Source: Neorhizobium galegae bv. officinalis (GTDB lineage Bacteria; Pseudomonadota; Alphaproteobacteria; Rhizobiales; Rhizobiaceae). From it: a stretch of 64,000 nt of DNA. The position numbers and the translations under genes are program-made. Of the stretch, positions 26,106 through 34,267 are shown in pieces. Position 1 is the first letter of the stretch; every line of letters starts with the position of its first letter. A model generated the notes under the pieces. That model saw nothing but the letters and a program-made list of their open reading frames with translations. It was not told the origin of the DNA and ran no database searches. The stretch lies in contig CCRI01000002.1 in NCBI GenBank assembly GCA_000985875.1, forward strand, positions 62,001 through 126,000. The letters are read 5' to 3'.

Positions 26106-26440
26106 ATGGCGAACGACCAACCTCCCGCAAACGTCCTCGACAACCTCCTGTCGCCCTCGCAGATCGCGGAACGAATAGGGGCGTCTGCCGGCGTTCCGCT
26201 CGGGCCGCCTAAGATTGGGAGACGGCACGTCGCATCGGCATTTCGAAGAAACTAGGCCGGGAGATGTTCATCCATGTGGATGCCGAAACTGTTGCAGCCG
26301 GAGACCTCACCCGATCGGTGGCCCCGCTGGCGGACCTTCCAGCATCGACCGTCGCCAACCCTGTCGCGGATTGGACCGCGCCGGGCGTTCGTCACGTGGT
26401 GGGAACAAGTCTGATTTGGGGTGGCCGACCGCACGATTAA
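26106..26440 (+). pseudogene. Frameshifted small helix-turn-helix protein
   Basis: The first frame from ATG 26106 gives VLDNLLSPSQIAERIGASAG, an MerR/excisionase-like helix-turn-helix start. After about 26205 the sense continues in another frame as ETARRIGISKKLGREMFIHVD, the usual second half of such proteins, running to a TAA at 26438. A one-base indel near 26205-26215 breaks the gene. Confidence 0.5.
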
Positions 26441-26555
26441 GGAGGATGTAAAGAAGATGCTAATGATTTGTTCCACGTTTCGTGGAACCTAGTTGGGGAC
26501 GACCGCATTCCGATGGCGATCCAGCCGGATCTGACAAACACCAAGAGGTGCCAAG

Positions 26556-26630
26556 ATGAACCAAATCATATGGATCGTCGGAGCAGTCGTCATCGTCCTG
26601 TTCATTCTGGGATTCTTCGGTTTCCGATGA
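26556..26630 (+). CDS. 24-residue single-pass membrane peptide
   Basis: ATG at 26556 with AGAGG 7 bases upstream. The product is a single hydrophobic helix from IIWIVGAVVIVLFIL to a GFFGFR end. Tiny proteins of this form are common, conserved and unannotated in rhizobia. Function unknown; membrane location is clear. Confidence 0.55.
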   Translation: MNQIIWIVGAVVIVLFILGFFGFR

Positions 26631-27001
26631 CGGACAGAAGGCACGAGGCCGTGAACTGTTTTGAGGCGAGCCGGCGATACCAGCGAGTTCAAAACGTCCG
26701 CGGTCGCGCGCCGCCTCAAGTGAGGGGCGTCTCAACCTCTCATATAAATACGCGGCCGCTGGTGCACCGACCGGACATTTCGCCGCACCTTTCTGATTTG
26801 AGCTTGGAATATCCCTAATGGCCGTCTCGTCGAGGGTGGGCTCGCCGTGAGGGCCTCTGGCGATATCTGCGGCGGGATCGCATCGCGGCTTCCGCCTGCC
26901 GCCTGGATTCCTCTGCGACCGTCCGTGAGACGGATAGGGAAAGGGCGTAGGCAGCGCTAGGTCTGCTGCAAGATCGGCGATTCGACCCTGCAGTTGCTCG
27001 A
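26631..27001. other. Intergenic, no gene seen
   Basis: About 370 bases with only chance frames. Lies between two tiny-gene candidates in the IS-rich, decayed part of the window. Confidence 0.4.
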
Positions 27002-27199
27002 TCACAATGTGTGGATCGACCAGATGCGGTCGGTAATGCGGCGCCTGCGGCGTGGATCCGATGGATTCGTGCTATCCGCGACCAGCGTGAGCAACATGCG
27101 CTTGGTCGCTTCACGATCTTTGTGGGCCGACTCTTCGAATGTTTTGATGTTGTCGGCGAATACCCCTCCCAATAGACATAGATATTGTGCAAACTCCAT
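27002..27199 (-). CDS. 65-residue hypothetical protein
   Basis: Starts MEFAQYLCLLGGVFADNIKT and continues with a charged helix (EESAHKDREATKRMLLTLV) and a basic tail. The composition is protein-like but no clear ribosome site precedes the ATG and no family is recognised. Could be a fragment. Confidence 0.35.
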   Translation of the reverse strand: MEFAQYLCLLGGVFADNIKTFEESAHKDREATKRMLLTLVADSTNPSDPRRRRRITDRIWSIHTL

Positions 27200-27306
27200 A
27201 AAACGCGTGGTGGGTCGCGCCTCCTGTGCAAAAGCGGCACACGATTAACCTTTCGCTAACGAAACAGGGGCATGACTCTGGGGCTCAACCACAGAGAGGT
27301 TTTGTC

Positions 27307-27432
27307 ATGCGTATTCCCGGTGGTGCGGTGCTTTTAGTCATCCCGATTATTGCGGTTCTGCTGTTCGGCGCGTCGCTTGCCTGGGACCAACTCGAACGGG
27401 TTGATCCGATCCTGACGGGCTCCGTCCGGTAA
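27307..27432 (+). CDS. 41-residue membrane-anchored small protein
   Basis: ATG at 27307 with GAGAGG 8 bases upstream. Residues 1-25 form one hydrophobic helix (GGAVLLVIPIIAVLLFGASL), followed by a short periplasmic-side tail ending DPILTGSVR. A longer frame upstream lacks a ribosome site. Similar in style to the peptides at 26556 and 29455. Confidence 0.55.
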   Translation: MRIPGGAVLLVIPIIAVLLFGASLAWDQLERVDPILTGSVR

Positions 27433-27593
27433 ACATACACGGCCACTGAATAATCCCCGTGTAGGATGCCTCGCACACCAATAAAGAGCGGGTCGAAGTT
27501 GCTATTGTCTTAAGAGCTAATAAAGCGCGTTGCTGCAGCGGTTCATTTGGAACCGGAGGAATTTTGATGGGATTTGCTGCAATTTTGCTATTT

Positions 27594-27953
27594 TCTCTCG
27601 TCGTAACCAGTAGCCAGTGGCGCAACGTCGCCGACCAGATCAGGCCGAAAGTGCCGGAGCTCGCCCAACTCATGGACACCGCTGAAGACGACATGCTCGC
27701 CTATATGACCTTTCCCAGGCAGCACTGGACCAAGCTTCACAGCACCAACCCCATCGAGCGCCTCAATGGCGAGATCAAGCGCACCGAGGTCGTCGGCACT
27801 TCCCAATGATGACGCCATCGTCCGCCTCGTCGGCGCATCGTGCTCGAACAGAACGACGAGTGGGCTGTCCAGCGCTCCAGATACCTGCCCCTTGAGACCA
27901 TCGCCGCAATGAGCGACGATCCGCTCATCAGCCTGCCCGCTGCGGCAAGCTGA
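27594..27953 (+). pseudogene. IS256-family transposase, C-terminal fragment
   Basis: SSQWRNVADQIRPKVPELA and HSTNPIERLNGEIKRTEVV are the C-terminal core of mutator-type (IS256) transposases, with the catalytic Glu in ERLNGEIKR. After EVVGTSQ the frame is broken, but another frame continues with LEQNDEWAVQRS and ends ISLPAAAS at 27953. The N-terminal two thirds are absent. Dead remnant. Confidence 0.85.
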
Positions 27954-28043
27954 CCCATTCCCGGCTCCGTCCGGAAAGCATGGCGATCGCCGAAGCTACA
28001 CCACTCCCAGGGACACGGTCGGCCCACCTACACGCGTGCGGCG

Positions 28044-28391
28044 ATGAAGATGATCGTCAGTTTCGTGCCTCTTCTCAGGCCCAAGGGGCTCCTGATCGTC
28101 GTGGATGAGGATGTGGAGCTAAAGTCGTTCGGTGCCACTACCAATGATTACAAAGTTAGAGGGCGGAATATAAATGTTTCCGTCAGCCGCGGGCTCGCTT
28201 CATTTGAACTCATCGTGACCGATTTGAGCCGGGAGCGAAGCGAAACCCCGCCGGACGTAAAGATTGCCAATTTCCCGGATGCGACGATTATCGGATTTCC
28301 CGGCCCCATGACTCTTCCGTCGACCACCACTGAGGAGACGACCCAAGTCAGTCCTTCTCAATTTGGATTTCTGTTCCCGTATCCAGCATAA
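28044..28391 (+). CDS. 115-residue hypothetical protein
   Basis: An open frame with some protein-like stretches (GLLIVVDEDVELKSFG, RGLASFELIVTDLSRERSE) immediately after the IS256 remnant. There is no clear ribosome site or known domain, and the final 40 residues overlap the end of a convergent gene. May be a remnant of a chromosomal gene cut by the IS. Confidence 0.25.
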   Translation: MKMIVSFVPLLRPKGLLIVVDEDVELKSFGATTNDYKVRGRNINVSVSRGLASFELIVTDLSRERSETPPDVKIANFPDATIIGFPGPMTLPSTTTEETTQVSPSQFGFLFPYPA

Positions 28392-28659
28392 TATGCAGAT
28401 CCCGGATCACACCGGCGGCGGTGAGCAATGCCGATGCTATTTCGGCACTGGTCCGCTTTCCCAAGCCTAGTGCCACTGCGGCTGTTTGAAGGTCCACCAC
28501 GACGTCCCCTGCTGTCTCGCCTCCCGGTATGCCGACCTGCTCTCTCATGTATCGAGTAGTGTTTACTGCGCGGCTGAGCAAACGGCGGCCTTCGGCCGGA
28601 TCTAGCTTCTCGACCTCATTCGCGGCCCGTACCAGCTCTGAAACGAACCGGTGGTCGAG
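28348..28659 (-). CDS. Hypothetical protein, third gene of a small operon
   Basis: The frame reads IELDHRFVSELVRAANEVEKL and runs on to GLGKRTSAEIASALLTAAG and TEIQIEKD. A TTG at 28581 would give 77 residues, but the sensible sequence extends further upstream with no ATG, GTG or TTG before a stop. The only candidate overlapping the previous stop is an ATT in ATTGA at 28659-28655. The product is about 103 residues if that start is used. Function unknown. Confidence 0.45.
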   Translation of the reverse strand, partial: LDHRFVSELVRAANEVEKLDPAEGRRLLSRAVNTTRYMREQVGIPGGETAGDVVVDLQTAAVALGLGKRTSAEIASALLTAAGVIRDLHIMLDTGTEIQIEKD

Positions 28660-28660
28660 C

Positions 28661-28873
28661 TCAATGCGTCGTGCCCCTGCGCCTTGCGTACTGTGCGTTC
28701 AGGAGGTCGGCCACATCATCGGCCTCTTCCCTTCCAAGCGCATCAAGCGTCGTCCCGTTTACGACCGCTGGCAAACCGGTGAAGGTGTCGTAGACGCTCC
28801 AATAGTCAGTGCCATCTTCGTTCTTCCTCGCACTGAAGCGGATATCGAAGCGGGGCTCGGCCACTGAAGTCAA
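28661..28873 (-). CDS. 70-residue hypothetical protein
   Basis: Protein-like throughout: FDIRFSARKNEDGTDYWSVYDTFTG, then a conserved-looking LPAVVNGTTLDALGREEADDVADLLN. Its ATG overlaps the stop of the upstream 72-residue gene by 4 bases. This kind of small WSVYD/GxPA protein is common and unassigned in alphaproteobacteria. Middle gene of a three-gene minus-strand operon. Confidence 0.6.
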   Translation of the reverse strand: MTSVAEPRFDIRFSARKNEDGTDYWSVYDTFTGLPAVVNGTTLDALGREEADDVADLLNAQYARRRGTTH

Positions 28874-29088
28874 GCTCTTGACCTCTGGCGCCGGTAGGTG
28901 GTTGGTGGTGGGAGAGCCTCATGCGCTTGGGCGAGTGTTTCCAGCCAGGCCGCAAGTCCGGCAGGCACCTCCTCGTTTCCTGTCTCAAGCGCTTCGATCC
29001 AGGACAGGTCACACTGCAATGCCGACGCCAGGTTGATGGGCGTCCAGCGGATGTGGCGCAGGCATTGGTTGAAGCGATCAGGACTCAT
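28870..29088 (-). CDS. 72-residue helix-turn-helix-like protein
   Basis: Residues 1-40 (RFNQCLRHIRWTPINLASAL, then DLSWIEALETGNEEVPAGLAAWL) follow the XRE/Cro helix pattern used to read DNA, in a shortened form. It leads a three-gene operon of small proteins coupled by 4-base overlaps. It could be a regulator of its own operon; no toxin or antitoxin family is recognised. Confidence 0.5.
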   Translation of the reverse strand: MSPDRFNQCLRHIRWTPINLASALQCDLSWIEALETGNEEVPAGLAAWLETLAQAHEALPPPTTYRRQRSRA

Positions 29089-29356
29089 GAAACCACCTTG
29101 CCACCCTCGGAAGGGGAGTCAAGTTCCAGCAGCGGATCGTGAGTAGCTATTCAACGGCCCCGATCCTCTCCGAACTGAGGGGTTGCGCTGCGGCAACAAA
29201 ATGATCAATTGCCGCGCCCGGCAGCCGGATCGAGGGTGAGGGTGTTGCGAGAGCGTGTTCGTGGGGCGACGAACTATTTATTGAGGGACGGGGATTTGCC
29301 CTCGCGACTTCCTCGCAACGCAACGGCAAGCAATTAGTTCCGAACCTGTAGGGTCA

Positions 29357-29455
29357 TCAATCGTCAGGCAGAGGCGGACAGGCAAGGTAGGTAATGACGA
29401 CGGCCAGGGCAAAAATAGCAGCGAAGAATAGGAAAACGAGAACATATGTACCCAT
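29357..29455 (-). CDS. 32-residue single-pass membrane peptide
   Basis: ATG at 29455 preceded by AAGGGG at 9 bases. One hydrophobic helix (VLVFLFFAAIFALAVVITYL) with a short C-terminal tail ACPPLPDD. The strong ribosome site makes it a good small-gene candidate; function unknown. Confidence 0.5.
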   Translation of the reverse strand: MGTYVLVFLFFAAIFALAVVITYLACPPLPDD

Positions 29456-29704
29456 GAGTGATCCCCTTGTTGCGGACTAACTCATGGTTGGTGGTTTTGT
29501 TCCGGTATGGCCGCCCGTGGAATAGGCCGCATGTGCCTTTATCTTTCTCATTCCGGTGCCAGTGATCGTATGCCGGATCTGCTTTCACAAATCGCCCGCC
29601 CGGCCGCTCCACTGCATGCGGGTTATCAAAGCGTATATAGGGCTCCCCGTGTTCCGGACGAAAACATAAAAAAGACCATGCCGACGCTCGGCTGTGACAG
29701 CTGA

Positions 29705-30091
29705 GCGCTGGGCTTTGAACTCGACAACATAGCCCTCTGCGGCAAGGTTAGTCCGTCAGGCTTCTTTCGCTCACCTGAACCCGAGCATGTCAGTGCCGTC
29801 ATCAGCACTAACGCCGGCACGATCGCCAAATTCAACCGCATGGGCATTCTGGGAAAATTCGGCTCGAAGCAGGTTTTGCTGGTGCGCGAAGGCCCAATGG
29901 TCAATCACAATCCCAATTCGATGCTCAATAAACTCATCAATTCCTTTCCCGGCCTGCGCAACACGGCATTCATGACAGCGGTTGGAAAGGTGCTCATTGG
30001 CAATCTGCCGCAGAAGCAGTGGCGATCCTTCGTCGACAAGATACCGGCGGGCTACCCACGAACAACTGATGAAATCCTCCGCCAATTTTAA
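29705..30091 (+). pseudogene. Hypothetical gene lacking its 5' end
   Basis: The frame is open from 29705, just after a stop, and reads FELDNIALCGKVSPSGFF, then HVSAVISTNAGTIAKFNRMG and PNSMLNKLINSFPGLRN. Residues before the first ATG (29840) look as protein-like as those after it, so the true start is probably lost. No family recognised. The next small gene starts inside its last 23 bases. Confidence 0.35.
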
Positions 30092-30350
30092 AAATGCACA
30101 ACGTAGCAATGTCGCCATTGACCTTGATGAGTGCAACTTCGGGACCTGCGGCGTTGCATCGAGCTTTCAGATGAACGAACGGTTGCGTGTTGCCTATTCA
30201 ATCAACGGTGCAACCGTCTACTTTCCCAACAATCGACTTGAGGAACTTGGGCCCGTTGCCAAGCGCATGGCGATTGAACTCAAGGCAATGCTGGACGGGC
30301 AGATGCCAAACGTCGAATTCGACGCTAGAAGCGTCATTCCTGCGCGTTGA
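30069..30350 (+). CDS. 93-residue hypothetical protein
   Basis: ATG at 30069, overlapping the end of the preceding frame by 23 bases. It contains LRVAYSINGATVYFPNNRLEELG and a helical segment AKRMAIELKAMLDGQ. Protein-like but unassigned. It precedes an acetyltransferase gene by 37 bases on the same strand. Confidence 0.45.
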   Translation: MKSSANFKNAQRSNVAIDLDECNFGTCGVASSFQMNERLRVAYSINGATVYFPNNRLEELGPVAKRMAIELKAMLDGQMPNVEFDARSVIPAR

Positions 30351-30387
30351 TCGGTTTCAGCCCACTGAGGCAATTTGGAGATAGCAG

Positions 30388-30858
30388 ATGGCGGACATTC
30401 AAGAGTTGGGCCGAGATTTGGCACTTCTAAGGGACTTTGCGGCAATGCTGCAGGAAATGCAGGCGCATTACGACGTGCCCTGCCCTTCAGCAGATGACAT
30501 TCTGCGGGGCTTGATAGAACGACCGAAAGGCGCGGAAATCATTGTCGCAATGGAAGCATCGACTTTGGCGGGATTCGCCGCCTTCAGCGCCATCTATCCC
30601 GGCCCCTATCTGCAAGCTGGCCTTTTCCTGAAAGAGCTATACGTGCGTAGCGCCTATCGCGGCCGTGGAATAGGTCAGGAAATGCTCGCCCACCTCGCAC
30701 GCCTGGCAGGAGATCGTGGACTGTCGCGGATCGACTGGACCGCCGATGCTAAAGATGAGCGCCTGCTGCGTTTCTATGACAGCATTGGCGGACAGCAAAA
30801 ACCTGACAAGATCTTCCATCGGCTGGATGGCGATGCCCTGAAGCGTCTCGCCTCCTGA
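30388..30858 (+). CDS. GNAT-family N-acetyltransferase
   Basis: A 156-residue acetyltransferase. The acetyl-CoA pyrophosphate-binding signature RGRGIGQEMLAHL sits near residue 92 after the beta-4 strand LKELYVRSAYR. The C-terminal strand and helix (LSRIDWTADAKDERLLRFYDSIGG) complete the GNAT fold. The acceptor is unknown. Convergent with the LysR gene that follows. Confidence 0.88.
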   Translation: MADIQELGRDLALLRDFAAMLQEMQAHYDVPCPSADDILRGLIERPKGAEIIVAMEASTLAGFAAFSAIYPGPYLQAGLFLKELYVRSAYRGRGIGQEMLAHLARLAGDRGLSRIDWTADAKDERLLRFYDSIGGQQKPDKIFHRLDGDALKRLAS

Positions 30859-30876
30859 TGTCAGGATGATCCCGAT

Positions 30877-31776
30877 CTAATCTTTCGTTGAACGGGCTTC
30901 TTCGTGCAACCATTGTTCAAAAAGACGCATCGACTGGCTAGTGGGAATGTTGCCAGGCTTGGTGAACCAGTATCCATGGTCGCTCCGGAAGCCCAGCCCT
31001 CCGGGATTGACGAGGCGGCCCGCAGCGAGTTCCTCGACGATCAGGCCATGTGGGATCAGTGCCATGCCCTGCCCTGCCAGTGCCGCGCGGATAACCATCG
31101 TATAATAGCCGAAGCGCATCGTGTGGCGAACCTCCAGCCCGAGCAATCCATTTGCCTGCACGAAGAATGGCCAATGGAACGGCGTCTGTGGATGCTCCAG
31201 CATGACACCCCGCGCTGCGGCTTCGATGGTCGCGGGATCTCCAAGCTTTTCCCAGTAGGACGCGGCGCTGACGAGACGAATGTCATTGCCGAAGAGATAT
31301 GTGCCCTCCTCATCCGGTGCCGGGGCCACGAGAAAACGTACGCTTCCATCGGGAGTTTCCGTCTGCGTTTTTGAGACGAAGGTCGTAAACTGCACTTCGA
31401 TTTCGGGATGGGCCTCAGTGAATTGGACAAAGCGCGGCAGAAGCCAGCGATCACCGAAGATCGGCGGGACCTGAAGACGAAGAACACGCGGCCCTGGCTT
31501 GAGGCGAGCGACCTTTAGGGCTGCATCCTCCATTGCCTTGATGGCGGTGCGGGCATGCTCGATGTAAATGGCGCCCAACTCGGTTGGAACCATACCGTTC
31601 GGCGTGCGCTGGAAAGCTGGGCCACCGATGAGTTCTTCCAATCCGATCAATTGCTTGCTGACCGCGCTTTGCGAGAGCGAGAGCGGCTCTGCGGCAGCAC
31701 TCGTCGAGCCGCGCTCGCCGACGGCCAGCAGAACCTGTAGCGCCGTCATGGACGGAAATTGCTTGCGGCCAGACAT
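30877..31776 (-). CDS. LysR-family regulator of the lyase/ABC operon
   Basis: A 299-residue GcvA-like LysR regulator with helix-turn-helix at residues 10-60 (GSTSAAAEPLSLSQSAVSKQLIGLEE) and the effector domain from 90. ATG 31776 with GAGGTGA upstream is preferred to a GTG six bases earlier. It is divergent from the ArgH-like operon, and an ATTAA-N11-TTAAT box lies between them, so it almost certainly controls that operon in response to its substrate. Confidence 0.9.
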   Translation of the reverse strand: MSGRKQFPSMTALQVLLAVGERGSTSAAAEPLSLSQSAVSKQLIGLEELIGGPAFQRTPNGMVPTELGAIYIEHARTAIKAMEDAALKVARLKPGPRVLRLQVPPIFGDRWLLPRFVQFTEAHPEIEVQFTTFVSKTQTETPDGSVRFLVAPAPDEEGTYLFGNDIRLVSAASYWEKLGDPATIEAAARGVMLEHPQTPFHWPFFVQANGLLGLEVRHTMRFGYYTMVIRAALAGQGMALIPHGLIVEELAAGRLVNPGGLGFRSDHGYWFTKPGNIPTSQSMRLFEQWLHEEARSTKD

Positions 31777-31856
31777 ATTCACCTCGCCCGTTCAGTCGTT
31801 TTCAGACTAAGCGTCCAAGGCATGGCTGGCTAGTCGTTTTTGTCATAGGCCAAGGA

Positions 31857-31877
31857 ATTAACTTCGCTTGCCTTAAT
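31857..31877. promoter_or_regulatory. LysR-type box
   Basis: ATTAA-N11-TTAAT, a perfect 5-base inverted repeat containing the T-N11-A core of LysR binding sites. It lies 52 bases before the lyase start codon and 81 bases from the regulator start. Confidence 0.55.
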
Positions 31878-31928
31878 TAGCGCCGAATAGGAGCATTGCC
31901 TCAATATTAAACATAAAAGGGAACTATC

Positions 31929-33389
31929 ATGTCAGAGCCGACCCAGCTCTGGGGTGGACGCTTCAAGTCCGGCCCCTCGGAAGCGCTTGCCAATCTTTCA
32001 CGCGCGCACCCTTCTTACTTCCGGCTTTACCGCGAAGACCTGGCCGGCTCGCGTGCTCATGCCTCCGAACTGAAGCGCGCAGGCGTGTTGGATGAAGCAG
32101 AATTCGCTACGATCCGTGAAGCGCTCGACCATATCGAGACCGATGTTGCGATCGAGAACGAAAAGCCAATCACCACCGACGAAGACATTCATACCTTCCT
32201 TGAACGCTTGCTGATGCAGCGTCTCGGCGTGCTGGGTGGCAAGCTGCGCGCCGGGCGCTCGCGCAACGACCAGACCTCCAACAATACCCGTCTTTATCTG
32301 CGCCGGATGGCACGGGAACTGTCACGTGACATTGTCGAAATCGAACTGGCGCTTGTCTCCCAGGCCTCCCGACATATCGAAACGGTGATGCCGGGCTTCA
32401 CGCATCTGCAGCCTGCTCAGCCTGTCGTGCTCGGCCATCATCTCATGGCGCATGCGCAGAGCCTGCTTCGAGACCTTGAGCGTTTCGAGGATTTCGACAG
32501 GCGGTTCGACCGCTCGCCTCTTGGCGCCGCCGCTCTGGCCGGTTCCGGTATCGCCTGCCGCCCGGACCTGTCGGCGGTCGAACTTGGCTACGCCGCGGCC
32601 TGCGAAAACTCCATCGACGCCGTTTCGGCCCGCGATCATGTGGCCGAATTCCTGTTCATCTGCTCACTGGTTGCCATCAGCCTATCTCGCCTTGCGGAAG
32701 AAATCTGCATCTGGAGTTCCAAGCAGTTCAGCTGGGTCAGGCTGCATGATTCCTACTCGACCGGCTCCTCCATCATGCCACAGAAGAAGAACCCCGACAT
32801 TGCCGAACTGACCCGCGGCATGAGCGGCACGCTGATCGGCAACATCGCCGGCTTCCTGGCAACGATGAAGGCCATGCCACTCGCCTATAACCGCGACCTC
32901 GCTGAAGACAAGCGGGCGCTCTTTGAGAGCATCGATGTTCTCGAACTCATCCTGCCCGCTTTCGCCGGCATGGTGGAAACGCTGGAATTCGATGTCGCGA
33001 AATTGCGCGAAGAAGCGCCGAGGGGCTTCACGCTGGCAACGGAAGTGGCGGACTGGCTGGTATCTCAGAACGTGCCGTTCGCGCAGGCGCATGACATTAC
33101 CGGCGCTGTGGTCCGCTATTGCGAAGAGCGCGGCCATGATCTTGCCGGTCTGAGTGAGGAAGATCTGCCCCGTATCGACGCCCGCCTTGCGCCCGCTGTT
33201 CTCAAAGCCATCACATTGGAAGGCGCGCTTGCCAGCCGCACCGGCTTTGGCTCGACGTCGCCGACCAGAGTGCGGGAACAGATAGAGCGCTTCACCGGCG
33301 CGCTGGAGGCACGAAAGGTCTTCGCAGAGAGCACGCTGAACCTGCCGGGCAGAGTTTCCCCCTCCGAGAACGCACGAGGCGTCCGATGA
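31929..33389 (+). CDS. argH: ArgH-family lyase (argininosuccinate or iminodisuccinate/EDDS-type)
   Basis: A 486-residue fumarase/aspartase-superfamily lyase closest to argininosuccinate lyase. It begins LWGGRFKSGPSEA, has RAGRSRNDQ near residue 115, the catalytic His region GFTHLQPAQPV near 158, and the flexible Ser loop GSSIMPQKKNPDIAELTRG near 280. Relatives also cleave ethylenediaminedisuccinate and iminodisuccinate, releasing fumarate. It is the first gene of an operon with an amino-acid ABC transporter and an MmgE/PrpD protein, and no other arginine genes, so a catabolic C-N lyase is at least as likely as a biosynthetic ArgH. Overlaps the permease gene by 4 bases. Confidence 0.88.
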   Translation: MSEPTQLWGGRFKSGPSEALANLSRAHPSYFRLYREDLAGSRAHASELKRAGVLDEAEFATIREALDHIETDVAIENEKPITTDEDIHTFLERLLMQRLGVLGGKLRAGRSRNDQTSNNTRLYLRRMARELSRDIVEIELALVSQASRHIETVMPGFTHLQPAQPVVLGHHLMAHAQSLLRDLERFEDFDRRFDRSPLGAAALAGSGIACRPDLSAVELGYAAACENSIDAVSARDHVAEFLFICSLVAISLSRLAEEICIWSSKQFSWVRLHDSYSTGSSIMPQKKNPDIAELTRGMSGTLIGNIAGFLATMKAMPLAYNRDLAEDKRALFESIDVLELILPAFAGMVETLEFDVAKLREEAPRGFTLATEVADWLVSQNVPFAQAHDITGAVVRYCEERGHDLAGLSEEDLPRIDARLAPAVLKAITLEGALASRTGFGSTSPTRVREQIERFTGALEARKVFAESTLNLPGRVSPSENARGVR

Positions 33390-34258
33390 CCATGCCAGCA
33401 CCCCAAGCGGCATCGCTCGACCAGAAATACGAGATCGCCCACCTGACGCTCGTTCCCAAGCGCCATATCGGGCGCATGGTGACCGCCGCCTTGGTTCTGG
33501 CCGCTCTTGCCGCCCTCGTACGCGCCTTCAGCGTCGGCCAGATCGAGTGGAGCTATGTCCGGGACTTCCTCTTCGCGCCGGCCATCCTGCAGGGGCTGCA
33601 GAGCACCCTGGTGATGACCGTGGCCGCCATGACGCTCGGCATCGTTCTTGGTGTGGTCATCGCCCTGATGCGCGTTTCGGGCAACCCGGTCCTGTCGTCC
33701 ATCGCGGTGGGCTATGTCTGGATCTTCCGCGGCGCGCCAGCGCTCCTGCAACTGATGATCTGGTTCAACCTGGCGCTCATTTTTCCAACTATGGGCATTC
33801 CCGGCCTATTCGAATTCCGCACCGTGGACATCATGACGCCGTTTGTCGCGGCCATGCTGGGGCTTGGCATTTCCCAGGGGGCCTACACGTCCGAAGTCGT
33901 GCGCAGCGGCCTTCTGTCGGTGGATAGCGGGCAGTATGAAGCAGCACGCTCGATCGGCATGACGCAAATGGTGATGCTGCGGCGCATCGTGCTTCCGCAG
34001 GCCATGCGCGTCATGGTTCCGCCGATCGGCAACGAAGTGATCGGCATGGTCAAGCTCACTTCACTTGCCAGCGTCATCCAGTATTCGGAAATCCTGCACA
34101 ACGCGCAGATCATCTATTTCGCGAATACCCGCGTGCTGGAATTGTTGCTGGTTGCCAGCTTCTGGTATCTCGCGGTCGTCTCCGTCCTCTCGATCGTCCA
34201 GCATTATATCGAGCAATATTTCGGCCGCGGCAGCAAAGCCGTCAGCGCTTCGATGTGA
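33386..34258 (+). CDS. Polar amino-acid ABC transporter permease
   Basis: A 290-residue HisM/GlnP-type inner-membrane permease. After an extended cytoplasmic N-terminus (residues 1-28) come five or so helices and the EAA loop, YEAARSIGMTQMVMLRRIVLPQA. A single permease gene implies a homodimeric channel. Start overlaps the lyase stop (ATGA); the ATPase gene follows after 9 bases. Confidence 0.92.
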   Translation: MTMPAPQAASLDQKYEIAHLTLVPKRHIGRMVTAALVLAALAALVRAFSVGQIEWSYVRDFLFAPAILQGLQSTLVMTVAAMTLGIVLGVVIALMRVSGNPVLSSIAVGYVWIFRGAPALLQLMIWFNLALIFPTMGIPGLFEFRTVDIMTPFVAAMLGLGISQGAYTSEVVRSGLLSVDSGQYEAARSIGMTQMVMLRRIVLPQAMRVMVPPIGNEVIGMVKLTSLASVIQYSEILHNAQIIYFANTRVLELLLVASFWYLAVVSVLSIVQHYIEQYFGRGSKAVSASM

Positions 34259-34267
34259 GGGGATGAG

